In this document: positions 7,253 through 15,197 of the stretch, in pieces
How positions within the stretch are numbered: the stretch's first letter is position 1
Layout of the letters: each line of letters begins with the position of its first letter
NCBI GenBank assembly: GCA_043801235.1
Contig: JAZDMF010000178.1
Coordinates: forward strand, 1 to 19,875
Direction of reading: 5' to 3'
Source of the DNA: DAOQAK01 sp043801235
GTDB taxonomy: Bacteria; Bacteroidota; Bacteroidia; Bacteroidales; CG2-30-32-10
Length of the DNA: 19,875 nt
Made by a program: the position numbers and the translations under genes
Notes under the pieces: generated by a model
The model's database searches: none
Told to the model about the DNA's origin: nothing
Seen by the model: only the letters and a program-made list of their open reading frames with translations

Positions 7253-9715
7253 TTAATACCTGTGATCAAGCATATACTGATAATTATCCTTAGCATCCTG
7301 GTATCCCTGCTGTGATGCTAGCTTAAACCATCGTTTAGCATATTGGTAATTTTTTGTCACACCATATCCATAGAAATAAAGCATCCCCATTTTATTCTGT
7401 GCATTAGGGGATCCGAGATTGGCTGATTTATTAGCGTAATAAAAAACTTTGGTATAATCTTTTGTTATTCCATACCCGCCTTTTTCATACAAGGCAAAAA
7501 TGTTGTCGAACGTAGAAGTCAGTGAACTGTCGATGGCGGCAATCTTCTCATAATATTCAACGGCTTTTTTATAATTTATTTCGACACCGAGTCCTGTTTT
7601 GTACATTTTTGCAATAGTACTGAGTGATTCAGTACTGCCGTTTTCTGCTGCTTTTTCGTAGTATTCAACTGCTTTTTTGTAATCCGAGGTAACGCCCAGC
7701 CCGTTGTAATATATATCGCCAAGGTATTTCAAAGCATCGCTGTTGTTCTGGTCGGCTGCTTTTGTAAACCACTTCAATGCAGTAGTGTAATTTCGTGTAA
7801 CTCCAAGGCCTTTATAGTACATGGTTCCCAGTGCAATGAACGCATTTGACTCTTCGACATCCGCTGCTTTTTGATACCATTTTACTGCTTCCGTGTAATC
7901 GCACTTGACATTTCCTTTTCCGTTAAAATATATGTTTCCAATATTTACATATTCAAAAGCGCATCCCTTATCGGCAGCTTTTTTATGCCATTCAAGTGCT
8001 GTATTATAATCCTGTGCAAGTCCGGCAAGGCCTTGTTCGTAGTATCCTCCAAGATTCGCCTGTGCTTCAGGATCGCCTTTTTCTGCCAATGTTTGTATAG
8101 TTTTAAGGGCTTTTAAATAATATTCTTTTCCTTTTGCACTATCCTGTTGTTCTCCGGATCCTTCGGTATATGCATAGCCCAGGCGCCAGTATGCCATTTC
8201 AAAGCCCAGCTCTGCCGACTTTTTACTGTAAGTTATTGCGTTGTTGGCATTTTTTGGCGTACCCATTCCGTTGAAAGAAAATTCCCCCAGGTAATAATAT
8301 GCATCAGGAGAGCCAAGATCGGCGGCTTGTTTAAATAAGGGGAAAGCATCCTGGTAATCGGCGGAATAATATTTTTTAAGTGCCTGAACAAGGTAATCGG
8401 TGCGGTTATAAAGTCGTAATGCGGTTGTGTCATCTTTATCAATTTCAAGTGCTTTGGCATAATAAGTTTTGGCACTATCATAGGAAGCCTCTTTTATAAA
8501 AGCATTTCCTTTTTCGATAGCTAACAGAACATTTTTTGATTTTGATGAACCGGAAATTATCTTATACAAACCAAAGGTGATGCTTGCTGCAGTGATAACA
8601 ATGATTAGAATAATAAACAAGGGCTTTAAGCTCCTATTCTTTTTGGGTTTGGTGACTTCAACAAAACTCCGGCATATATCTATTTGCTGCTTGCAGTAGC
8701 TGTCGCCTGGATTGATGGAAAGTGCTTTTGTGTATTTTTCAATAGCAGCTGAATATTGCCGTTGAGCAAATAAAGCATCTCCTGATTTAATATTGATATC
8801 AAATTCATTGGCTGGCGGAACATCTTCTTTGCGTTTTCCTGGAATGTCCCATATGCCGTATTTCAGAAAACTTTCAGCAGTTGCTTTAAGTTCAGCAGCA
8901 GTAAGCCTGTTAAACAGTTCAAGCGCCATGCAGCTATGAAGAATTTCGTTAAGCTCTCTTGAGAAAGAAGAGGGAAGATCGGGAATTTCTGCACCATTCT
9001 TTAGCAGTAGTCCGCCATGATCGCCAAATGGAAGCTGGGCAGTAAGAAGTTCAAATAAAGTAACACCGAATGAAAAAATATCATTCCCTGTAAGAGGTTT
9101 TCTTTCATCAAGGTTTTTGCTGAAAAGCTCAGGTGGTTTATACGCCAGCGGTTGAGAGCCATCGGTAGCACCATCGGAAATACTCACTGTTTTTCGCGGA
9201 CTTATGGTACTTCGCGTCAGAGTTTTTTTAATTTTTGTGCTTATGCCGAAATCGGAAAGAAGATAATTGCCGTTATCATCAATCAGAATATTATCGGGTT
9301 TGATATCCTGGTGAATGATAGGTACCGTTTGAGTATGCAGAAAATCGAGGGCATCGGCAATATGAAAAATAAGTTTTGCTATTTCCTTTTCCGTGAATTT
9401 TCCTGATAGCTTAAGGGCAGTACCGTGGCTGCAGTATGGAAGCACCAGGTAGGGCGAGCCATCGCTGACATCAAAATGCGAAGCTTTCAGCAGATGGGAA
9501 TGATTTAAATTGTACACCATTGCATACTCTGTGCAGAATTCGTTTACACCGTCTTTATCCATCCCTTTTTCAGGTGCATAAATTTTTAAAGCCACTTGCA
9601 TATTTCCTGCGCGGGTATCGTCTGCTTTCCATACTTCCGAGAAACCGCCAATGCCAAGCTGTTCAACTAGGCGGTATCGTCCTGCAAAAAAAGTATCGTG
9701 TTCCAGTCGGGCCAT
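7253..9715 (-). CDS. Transmembrane Ser/Thr protein kinase with Sel1 repeats
   Basis: An 820-residue protein. Residues 13-285 form a Hanks-type kinase: G-loop GIGGFSEVW (21-29), Lys44, catalytic loop HQDIKPDN (135-142, catalytic Asp137) and DFG at 155-157. The residue before the catalytic Asp is Gln, so it is a non-RD kinase. A TPR-like segment (about 307-345) precedes a basic stretch and one transmembrane helix at 364-386. Outside lies another TPR-like unit (about 396-432), then about nine Sel1 repeats running to the C-terminus, with cores like YYNGLGV and KKAVEYYEKAA. Sel1 repeats bind proteins, so the outer part probably senses or scaffolds a partner. It lies 25 bases after the secreted-protein gene. 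Family calls are certain, ligand unknown. Confidence 0.93.
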   Translation of the reverse strand: MARLEHDTFFAGRYRLVEQLGIGGFSEVWKADDTRAGNMQVALKIYAPEKGMDKDGVNEFCTEYAMVYNLNHSHLLKASHFDVSDGSPYLVLPYCSHGTALKLSGKFTEKEIAKLIFHIADALDFLHTQTVPIIHQDIKPDNILIDDNGNYLLSDFGISTKIKKTLTRSTISPRKTVSISDGATDGSQPLAYKPPELFSKNLDERKPLTGNDIFSFGVTLFELLTAQLPFGDHGGLLLKNGAEIPDLPSSFSRELNEILHSCMALELFNRLTAAELKATAESFLKYGIWDIPGKRKEDVPPANEFDINIKSGDALFAQRQYSAAIEKYTKALSINPGDSYCKQQIDICRSFVEVTKPKKNRSLKPLFIILIIVITAASITFGLYKIISGSSKSKNVLLAIEKGNAFIKEASYDSAKTYYAKALEIDKDDTTALRLYNRTDYLVQALKKYYSADYQDAFPLFKQAADLGSPDAYYYLGEFSFNGMGTPKNANNAITYSKKSAELGFEMAYWRLGYAYTEGSGEQQDSAKGKEYYLKALKTIQTLAEKGDPEAQANLGGYYEQGLAGLAQDYNTALEWHKKAADKGCAFEYVNIGNIYFNGKGNVKCDYTEAVKWYQKAADVEESNAFIALGTMYYKGLGVTRNYTTALKWFTKAADQNNSDALKYLGDIYYNGLGVTSDYKKAVEYYEKAAENGSTESLSTIAKMYKTGLGVEINYKKAVEYYEKIAAIDSSLTSTFDNIFALYEKGGYGITKDYTKVFYYANKSANLGSPNAQNKMGMLYFYGYGVTKNYQYAKRWFKLASQQGYQDAKDNYQYMLDHRY

Positions 9716-9740
9716 AAAACAGATAAATTAGTATAAATGC

Positions 9741-10655
9741 TTATTTGTTTTTCTGTTTATTATCAGAGTCGCCTCCGTTCATATTATTTGCTTTTAAAGA
9801 ATTTCCTGTCTTTTTCTGTGAATTAGCAATTGATTTCGGAGGTTGTACTACATACCAGTGCAATACTTTTTTTACCAAGATTCCTGAAAACACAACTTCA
9901 ATTTTTCCGGGATATATAATGGTTTTAAAGAATGCTCCGCCAATAATGTTATCCGTAACTGGCATCTTGTTAATTGCAGCTTCACCAGTAGAATCGTTGA
10001 AATGCAGTGTGGTTTTGTAAACGCCTGTATTAACGGTAAGTGAATCGTTTTTATAGAAATCGCTGTTTGTGTATGCAATTACAAGCCATCCGGTGCTATC
10101 TTTCCTGTTTATCTTATCGGTGCGGACAGTTTTTTGTGCGGAATCAATTATGATATCGTAGGCAAAAATAGTTTTGGCACCCAGCAAAATGTGCTGTTTT
10201 GAAGTATCTTTGCTGACAATGGTATCTGTTTTTATTGTATATTTTTTTTGCATGAAAACCGAATCGGAAGGAGCTTTTACAGCAAGCGATGAAAGTACAG
10301 GTTTCATGGTATCCGATTTCTCGGATTCGATATAATTTTTATCGTATATCCAGGGTGTTTTAAACTTAATGTCGGTCCACATTTTTTTTATACATAGCAC
10401 GCCAAAGCCATACATTCTGCCAAAATATGGGTTGCTGCCTTTCCCGTATTCCTTGCTGTTTGCAGTATTGGTGCTTTTTAAAATATAGTCCTGCCGGATG
10501 ATAAATATGGAGCCTGCAAGCGCTTCTTTAATGAGCATCTGGTCGTCTTTCAGCAATTGAGAAGTAACTGTTTCATTTTTTACCTGGGCATTTGTATTCA
10601 ATGAAATTATTGAAAATGCTGAACAAAACGATATCAAAATAATTTTCTGTATCAT
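9741..10655 (-). CDS. Secreted protein of unknown family, paralogue B
   Basis: A 304-residue protein of no family I recognise. A signal peptide is evident: Lys4, a hydrophobic core to about residue 18, then TNA-Q, giving probable cleavage after Ala23; there is no lipobox. The mature part is rich in polar residues and ends in a hydrophilic Asn/Lys-rich tail. It is clearly related to the product of the next gene upstream: IRQDYILK (53-60), KTPWIYDKNY (99-108), a following SEKSDTMKPVLSSL, DSTGW (186-190) and GIL-HWYV near 258-269 line up in order. The ATG is 17 bases after the paralogue's stop. Within the kinase/protease operon it is probably a periplasmic or secreted partner; function unknown. 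Confidence 0.85.
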   Translation of the reverse strand: MIQKIILISFCSAFSIISLNTNAQVKNETVTSQLLKDDQMLIKEALAGSIFIIRQDYILKSTNTANSKEYGKGSNPYFGRMYGFGVLCIKKMWTDIKFKTPWIYDKNYIESEKSDTMKPVLSSLAVKAPSDSVFMQKKYTIKTDTIVSKDTSKQHILLGAKTIFAYDIIIDSAQKTVRTDKINRKDSTGWLVIAYTNSDFYKNDSLTVNTGVYKTTLHFNDSTGEAAINKMPVTDNIIGGAFFKTIIYPGKIEVVFSGILVKKVLHWYVVQPPKSIANSQKKTGNSLKANNMNGGDSDNKQKNK

Positions 10656-10672
10656 AGTTTTAGATTTGTGTT

Positions 10673-11599
10673 TTATTTTTTATCGGGGTTTTGATCCTTC
10701 TGAGTTCCTTGTTTTTGAAGGCCAGGTCCCAAACGATCCTTGCTTATATCACCTGGCTTGATGATTTGCTTTACAACGGGGGGATTGGGTATTGCAGAAA
10801 TATACCAGTTCTGGTTTTTGCTGAAAAGGATACCTTCAACCAGGAAAATAATGCTTCCTGAATTTGTGCTGGCTTTAAGATATACTCCTCCAAGTATACC
10901 ATCTTTTGCAGGCAAGTCGGTAACTTTTGCTTCCTTCGTTATACTGTCGAATTTAACTTTTGTCTTGTAAAGGTCAAGATTCAGAGTGCCTTTTTCATCC
11001 AACGAAATTTCCGCTTTTGGATTCTGGTACACCAATGCAATCCATCCTGTTGAATCGCTGGTTTCTTTATAAGAGAAGTTTGCTGAAAATAGTCCTGCGC
11101 TTTGTAAATCTTTTATAATATAGTAGGAAATATTTTTTATAATGTTTTTTGCTATATCGGCAGTGCTGTCTTTAGTATATAATGTATCTGGCATGAGAGT
11201 AAAATTCTTTTGGGTGAATTCTATTTCATTTAAACCCCTCATGTATAACTTTGACAGTGCAGGTTTCAGAGTGTCGGATTTACTCTCCTTGTAATTTTTA
11301 TCATATGTCCATGGAGTCTTGATTCTATTGTCAATCCAGAGTTTCTGATCGCAGTAAACACCAACGGAAAATAATTTTCCGTATTCGGCCTTGCTGCCGG
11401 AACCGTATTCGATACCTGATTTTCCTTTAAGAATATAATCCTGCCTTATAACATAAATCATGTTTTGCAGCGATTCACGGATCAGTTCATCCTGTGTCGT
11501 TGCCTGTGAAGCATTGCCTCTTTCATTAAACCTTTGTCCGGAAGCAGAAGCAATTCCGCTTATGCTTAAAATTAGTATTAAATAAATTATTTTTTTCAT
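10673..11599 (-). CDS. Secreted protein of unknown family, paralogue A
   Basis: A 308-residue protein with a signal peptide (two lysines, a hydrophobic core, cleavage near ASA at 18-20) and no recognised domain. Shared blocks with the neighbouring gene product are IRQDYILK (51-58), KTPWTYDKNY (94-103), KESKSDTLKPALSKL, DSTGW (182-186) and a final GIL-NWYIS. Both proteins keep a Tyr-Gly-x-Gly-Ser segment before the KTPW block. The alternating polar/hydrophobic pattern in the second half suggests a beta-rich fold. The tail is rich in Lys, Gln, Asp and Pro. It lies 23 bases after the FHA-protease gene. The pair looks like an old tandem duplication, since the proteins have diverged but kept order and length. 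Confidence 0.85.
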   Translation of the reverse strand: MKKIIYLILILSISGIASASGQRFNERGNASQATTQDELIRESLQNMIYVIRQDYILKGKSGIEYGSGSKAEYGKLFSVGVYCDQKLWIDNRIKTPWTYDKNYKESKSDTLKPALSKLYMRGLNEIEFTQKNFTLMPDTLYTKDSTADIAKNIIKNISYYIIKDLQSAGLFSANFSYKETSDSTGWIALVYQNPKAEISLDEKGTLNLDLYKTKVKFDSITKEAKVTDLPAKDGILGGVYLKASTNSGSIIFLVEGILFSKNQNWYISAIPNPPVVKQIIKPGDISKDRLGPGLQKQGTQKDQNPDKK

Positions 11600-11622
11600 G
11601 TTGATGATTTATAAATGTTAAA

Positions 11623-13098
11623 TTAGTTGACAGCAGAAGATATGGGAACAATAGTACCAACGGTACCAAGCCCTGCGGAAATTATTCCCACTACATAATA
11701 TTTCCCGTCTTTTTCGGCAAATACCGGTCCGCCTGAGTTTCCATGATCGAAATTCCTGTCGTTGACATGTATGCAGTTGTTAACAGTGCCTTCCTGCGCA
11801 ACGGTCGATTTACTGAAAAAGGGTTTCAGGTTTCCCTGTTCCTGCAGGCTCATACCGTATGGATATCCGAGAATATACAAAGTTGTTCCAAGTGTGAGAG
11901 TAGTTGAAAGAGCATTGTCGTATGGAATATTTCCGGTCTTTCCGGGTTTGTATGATGCCCAGTCCGTGCCATCATCGAATGAGGCCACTGTAACTACCAT
12001 CATGGAACCGGTTTCATCGGGAATGCGCTGATAAGTATCGCCGGAACGGTCAACTGAAAACTGGTCGCTGGTAAATGATAATGTAGTGCCATCAGGGGAA
12101 TACGCAGTAAAATAAGCCTTAATTTTTCCTCCATTGTTTACAATGATATTCATGGAAACAATGCTCTGATCGGTTTCATCAAAAAATTCCCAGGGTTCAA
12201 CAACATGACGGGCAGTGATAAAACGACCGTCGTCCATAATAAAACCTGTTCCAGACCATCCTGCATCAGTAATGGACTCGCGTTGTCCCTGGTATTCAGC
12301 TTCAAGTTTGTCGCAATACACATAATAGATGTAGGGATTGTATTCCTTAAGAGCCACGCCACATGTATCGCAGGCAGCGAGAGTATTGGTTGATGAATAA
12401 ATCACAGTGGGTTTAATGCTTTTTATTTTTTGTTCAAGAGTTGTAACTTCGCTTTTGAGTTTGTCCTGCAGGTCGGTGTTCTTTTTATTTATTTCCTTCA
12501 GTGAATCGGCATATTCTTTATTTGTTGCCTGAAGTTTACTAAGCTGCGGTTTAAGTTCTCCCAGATTTGTAACGATATAATATGACAGGAAGATGATCAC
12601 GGCTATTGCAGTAATGACTGCCGCAGCAAGAATACGCATCTGTGTCCGGTACGGGCGCAGGGCCTGGCGGGCAAACAAACTCATCCTCCGGGTAAAACCG
12701 ATAGTTGAAGTTTTATTATTTGCCGGGGTGAGAAAAACAATCCTCGGTCCTTCCAGCGACAATTGAATTTCATCCCCGTTATTAAGGTACCATTGGGTTT
12801 CCACAGGCCTGCCGTTTATTAATGTAGGATTTGTTGCTGATAGATTTTTTATAAGATACTGATCGCCTTCTTTTACAATGGCTGCATGTCTGCGGCTTAC
12901 AGTGCTGTCCGATTCACCGAAACGAACGGCGCATTTGGGGTTACGGCCAAGTTCAATATAATCGACAATGATCTGCTGCGATTCGCCTGCTTTATGCTTT
13001 TCAGTGGCTGTTTTATATTCCAGTACAAAAAAACTGCGGTTTCCGCTGGCCACTGACTGCAATCCCTTACCTATGGTTTGATTTAATTTGCCTGCCAT
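11623..13098 (-). CDS. FHA-domain transmembrane trypsin-like serine protease
   Basis: A 491-residue fusion. Residues of about 45-125 are an FHA phosphothreonine-binding domain with its hallmarks: GR (51-52), SRRH (68-71) and NG (95-96). A very basic stretch (137-155) leads into one transmembrane helix (about 156-177), then a coiled coil (about 180-228). The rest is a chymotrypsin-fold protease: His298 in ITARHVV, a likely Asp379 in TDWASY, and Ser455 in HGNSGGPVF. Cys243 and Cys246 form a CDTC pair that could be a disulfide outside the cell. FHA should be cytoplasmic and the protease periplasmic, so phosphorylation inside could control proteolysis outside. It lies 14 bases after the kinase-FHA gene. 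The catalytic Asp is the least certain residue. Confidence 0.9.
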   Translation of the reverse strand: MAGKLNQTIGKGLQSVASGNRSFFVLEYKTATEKHKAGESQQIIVDYIELGRNPKCAVRFGESDSTVSRRHAAIVKEGDQYLIKNLSATNPTLINGRPVETQWYLNNGDEIQLSLEGPRIVFLTPANNKTSTIGFTRRMSLFARQALRPYRTQMRILAAAVITAIAVIIFLSYYIVTNLGELKPQLSKLQATNKEYADSLKEINKKNTDLQDKLKSEVTTLEQKIKSIKPTVIYSSTNTLAACDTCGVALKEYNPYIYYVYCDKLEAEYQGQRESITDAGWSGTGFIMDDGRFITARHVVEPWEFFDETDQSIVSMNIIVNNGGKIKAYFTAYSPDGTTLSFTSDQFSVDRSGDTYQRIPDETGSMMVVTVASFDDGTDWASYKPGKTGNIPYDNALSTTLTLGTTLYILGYPYGMSLQEQGNLKPFFSKSTVAQEGTVNNCIHVNDRNFDHGNSGGPVFAEKDGKYYVVGIISAGLGTVGTIVPISSAVN

Positions 13099-13112
13099 GA
13101 TATAAAATTAAT

Positions 13113-14444
13113 TTACGAATTTAAGATAATTATTTTTAACGTGGTATCACCAAGTATTATTATATCTCCGGGAAAAATTGCGATACCCGAAATATCGGCT
13201 TTTTTTGAATTCACATAAATACCGTTTGTAGAAGTATGCCAGCCCTGTTTTCCGTCTTTAATGCGCCACTGTCCGTCCCTGATATACCATGATTTGCTGT
13301 TTCCATCCTTTTCAATGGTTGCATGAAAAGAAGAAATATACGAAGAATGAATTTCTTTTATTTCAATTGCATTTCTGCCCGGATTTTCTTCATCAAACCA
13401 GCCCAGGGTAAGTATTCCAGAATTCCCAATCAGCATTTCTGAAAGAGGATAAATTTTTTCGTGTTCATCGCCGTTCATAACCTGTAAACCGAGCACATCC
13501 TTATCAAAATTAAACTGTGGTCTTAAAATAAAATTCATTTTCATTCCCAGTAACGGCAGTATTTCTGTAACCGACTGAAATCTTTGCGTGTAATCAGGAT
13601 TAAGGCATCCTTCAATAATGCGCACCCAGATTTCCGGAATATCATTTCTGATGGTTCTTATATTATCCCAACTTCCTTTATTCGCCCGGAGAACATATTC
13701 AGCAAGGTCAGGATTGCTTTTAAGGGGTCCGAAGGGCAGTTGTTTTGTATATGTCTCATACATTACCACTCCGAATGAAAAAATATCGGTAGCAGGGCAC
13801 ATGGTGTTGAAAGAGATTTTAGGGTTCACCTGTTCAGGGGGCATATATGCATATGTTCCGAAAAGCTCTCTTGCATGTCCGAAAATATTTTTCCTTGTCA
13901 TGCGGGCATTTTTAAAACCTGCTATGCCGAAATCAGTAAGATGTGCCACGCCTTCATCGTCAAGCAGAATATTTTCAGGTTTTATATCACGGTGAATGAT
14001 GCCGTTTGAATGCAATGCCAGCAGACCGTTCAAAACATTCTTTGCTATTCCATTTATCTGTTCAGAGGAAAGCCCTGCATTAATAAAGCCTTTCAGGTCA
14101 CCTTTGGAACAAAACTCCATTACAAGGAAAGGGTTTCCCCTGATTTTTCCGTAAGAGGAAACATATACCAGATTCGGATTTTCGATTTGCCCGCATTTGA
14201 ATTCCCTGATAAATCGAACAACAAGACTTAACCTTTCTTCAGGGAGAACCTCCCAGAGTTTCAGTAATTTCAGGGCATATAGATTGCCTGTGTACTTATC
14301 AGTGACTTTATAAACGCTTCCAAATGTGCCTTCACCAAGAATTTTTTCAATACGGTAATGGTTTATTTCTTCGCCGGCAGCAGGAGTGAAGCGCTCGGGA
14401 ATTTCGTTTTCATTAAAAATACCGTTTATGCTGTTGTCAGTCAT
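13113..14444 (-). CDS. Ser/Thr protein kinase with C-terminal FHA domain
   Basis: A 443-residue cytoplasmic protein. The kinase domain spans about 30-300: G-loop GEGTFGSVY (37-45), Lys59, HRDIKPEN (151-158, catalytic Asp153), DFG (171-173) and MPPEQ as the APE equivalent. It is an RD kinase, so activation-loop phosphorylation is expected. The C-terminal 130 residues form an FHA-like domain with SSFH (371-374) and TNGIYVN (406-412). There is no transmembrane segment. I chose the ATG at 14444, inside ATGACTGA overlapping the previous stop by eight bases; a longer frame starts with TTG at 14477 but would overlap by 41 bases and adds nothing conserved. Likely substrates are the neighbouring FHA proteins or itself. 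Confidence 0.92.
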   Translation of the reverse strand: MTDNSINGIFNENEIPERFTPAAGEEINHYRIEKILGEGTFGSVYKVTDKYTGNLYALKLLKLWEVLPEERLSLVVRFIREFKCGQIENPNLVYVSSYGKIRGNPFLVMEFCSKGDLKGFINAGLSSEQINGIAKNVLNGLLALHSNGIIHRDIKPENILLDDEGVAHLTDFGIAGFKNARMTRKNIFGHARELFGTYAYMPPEQVNPKISFNTMCPATDIFSFGVVMYETYTKQLPFGPLKSNPDLAEYVLRANKGSWDNIRTIRNDIPEIWVRIIEGCLNPDYTQRFQSVTEILPLLGMKMNFILRPQFNFDKDVLGLQVMNGDEHEKIYPLSEMLIGNSGILTLGWFDEENPGRNAIEIKEIHSSYISSFHATIEKDGNSKSWYIRDGQWRIKDGKQGWHTSTNGIYVNSKKADISGIAIFPGDIIILGDTTLKIIILNS

Positions 14445-15105
14445 TCTGAATATGGAATTCAAATTTTCTGTCACCAAACAAAATGATATCGCCTTCTTTA
14501 AGAGCGTATGGATATTTTACCCTGATGAAGGTTGTACCCAATTCGCTTTTATCTGTAAGATACCATGTGCCATCTTTGAATTCGAGAAAGGCCTGATCTT
14601 TTCCTGTAATGGATTTATTTTCCGGTTCAAGATTATCACGGTTCAGCGAAACAGGGCTTCCTTCAATATTAATCACAACTTTATTGTTTTCATTTGTACG
14701 CTCAACAAGTTTCAGGAAGCAATTTTTTGAAGCCGCTTTTTTATAAGGATCAATGGTTCCGGAAATATTCACTTCATTTTCAGAAGAAATTTTCCGAACG
14801 GTAGCTCCATCATTTATTGTTTCGGTAATATCCTGTTTGCCGCTGCTTGCTGCTGTTCCGCAATTAGGGCAGAACATGGTACCCTGCCTCATCAGATAGC
14901 CGCATTTACTGCAGTTTAACGAAAGTTTTTCTTTGTCCCAGGAGGGCAGGGGAGATTCTCCTCCTTTAATGGTTTTTGATAAGTCTTTTTCATCCTGTTT
15001 CTGATTTACAGAAACTGATGAGGTGATAGTAAGAGGAGCATTGCATTTTACACAGTTTTGTGCCCCATCGGGATTATCGCTCCAGCCACATTTTGAACAT
15101 CTCAT
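14437..15105 (-). CDS. Double zinc-ribbon protein with C-terminal FHA-like domain
   Basis: A 222-residue cytoplasmic protein. Two zinc ribbons are visible: Cys3-x2-Cys6 with Cys18-x2-Cys21, and Cys65-x2-Cys68 with Cys79-x2-Cys82. A polar linker (about 85-125) follows, then an FHA-like beta domain (about 128-220) with GTWYLTDKSELGTTFI and a final EGDIILFGDRKFEF. The usual FHA serine-x-x-histidine and Asn-Gly residues are not evident, so phosphopeptide binding may be lost or altered. Three Thr-Ile sites in the flexible parts (T45, T96, T117), each in a polar Ser/Thr-rich setting, are possible kinase targets. It is the first gene of the signalling operon, 27 bases after a TAAATTTG box, and probably acts as an adaptor. 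That role is inference. Confidence 0.82.
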   Translation of the reverse strand: MRCSKCGWSDNPDGAQNCVKCNAPLTITSSVSVNQKQDEKDLSKTIKGGESPLPSWDKEKLSLNCSKCGYLMRQGTMFCPNCGTAASSGKQDITETINDGATVRKISSENEVNISGTIDPYKKAASKNCFLKLVERTNENNKVVINIEGSPVSLNRDNLEPENKSITGKDQAFLEFKDGTWYLTDKSELGTTFIRVKYPYALKEGDIILFGDRKFEFHIQND

Positions 15106-15131
15106 ATTATTTCTTTCAATTTATGTTTACG

Positions 15132-15139
15132 CAAATTTA
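15132..15139 (-). promoter_or_regulatory. Candidate -7 box (TAAATTTG) of the signalling operon
   Basis: The minus strand has TAAATTTGCG 27 bases before the ATG of the zinc-ribbon gene, in the 92-base gap after aroA. It matches TAnnTTTG exactly. No good -33 TTG is visible at normal spacing. Confidence 0.35.
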
Positions 15140-15197
15140 TAAGAAATTGGAAATGATTACCGGAAAAATGTGGAATGTTCCTTGAAAATAATTTTTA

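Noticed and set aside
6951..7256. Plus-strand frame of 101 codons in the gap between phosphatase and kinase genes
   Set aside because: Rich in Phe, Leu and Lys from T-rich DNA, crosses palindromes, runs into the end of the kinase gene, and resembles no protein.
13618..13995. Plus-strand frame of 125 codons inside the kinase-FHA gene
   Set aside because: Lies wholly opposite conserved kinase motifs, so it is a shadow of the real gene.
5513..15105. Type VI secretion regulatory module or TerY-P triad
   Set aside because: Kinase, PP2C and FHA parts are shared, but no secretion structural genes and no von Willebrand A-domain gene are present in the window.
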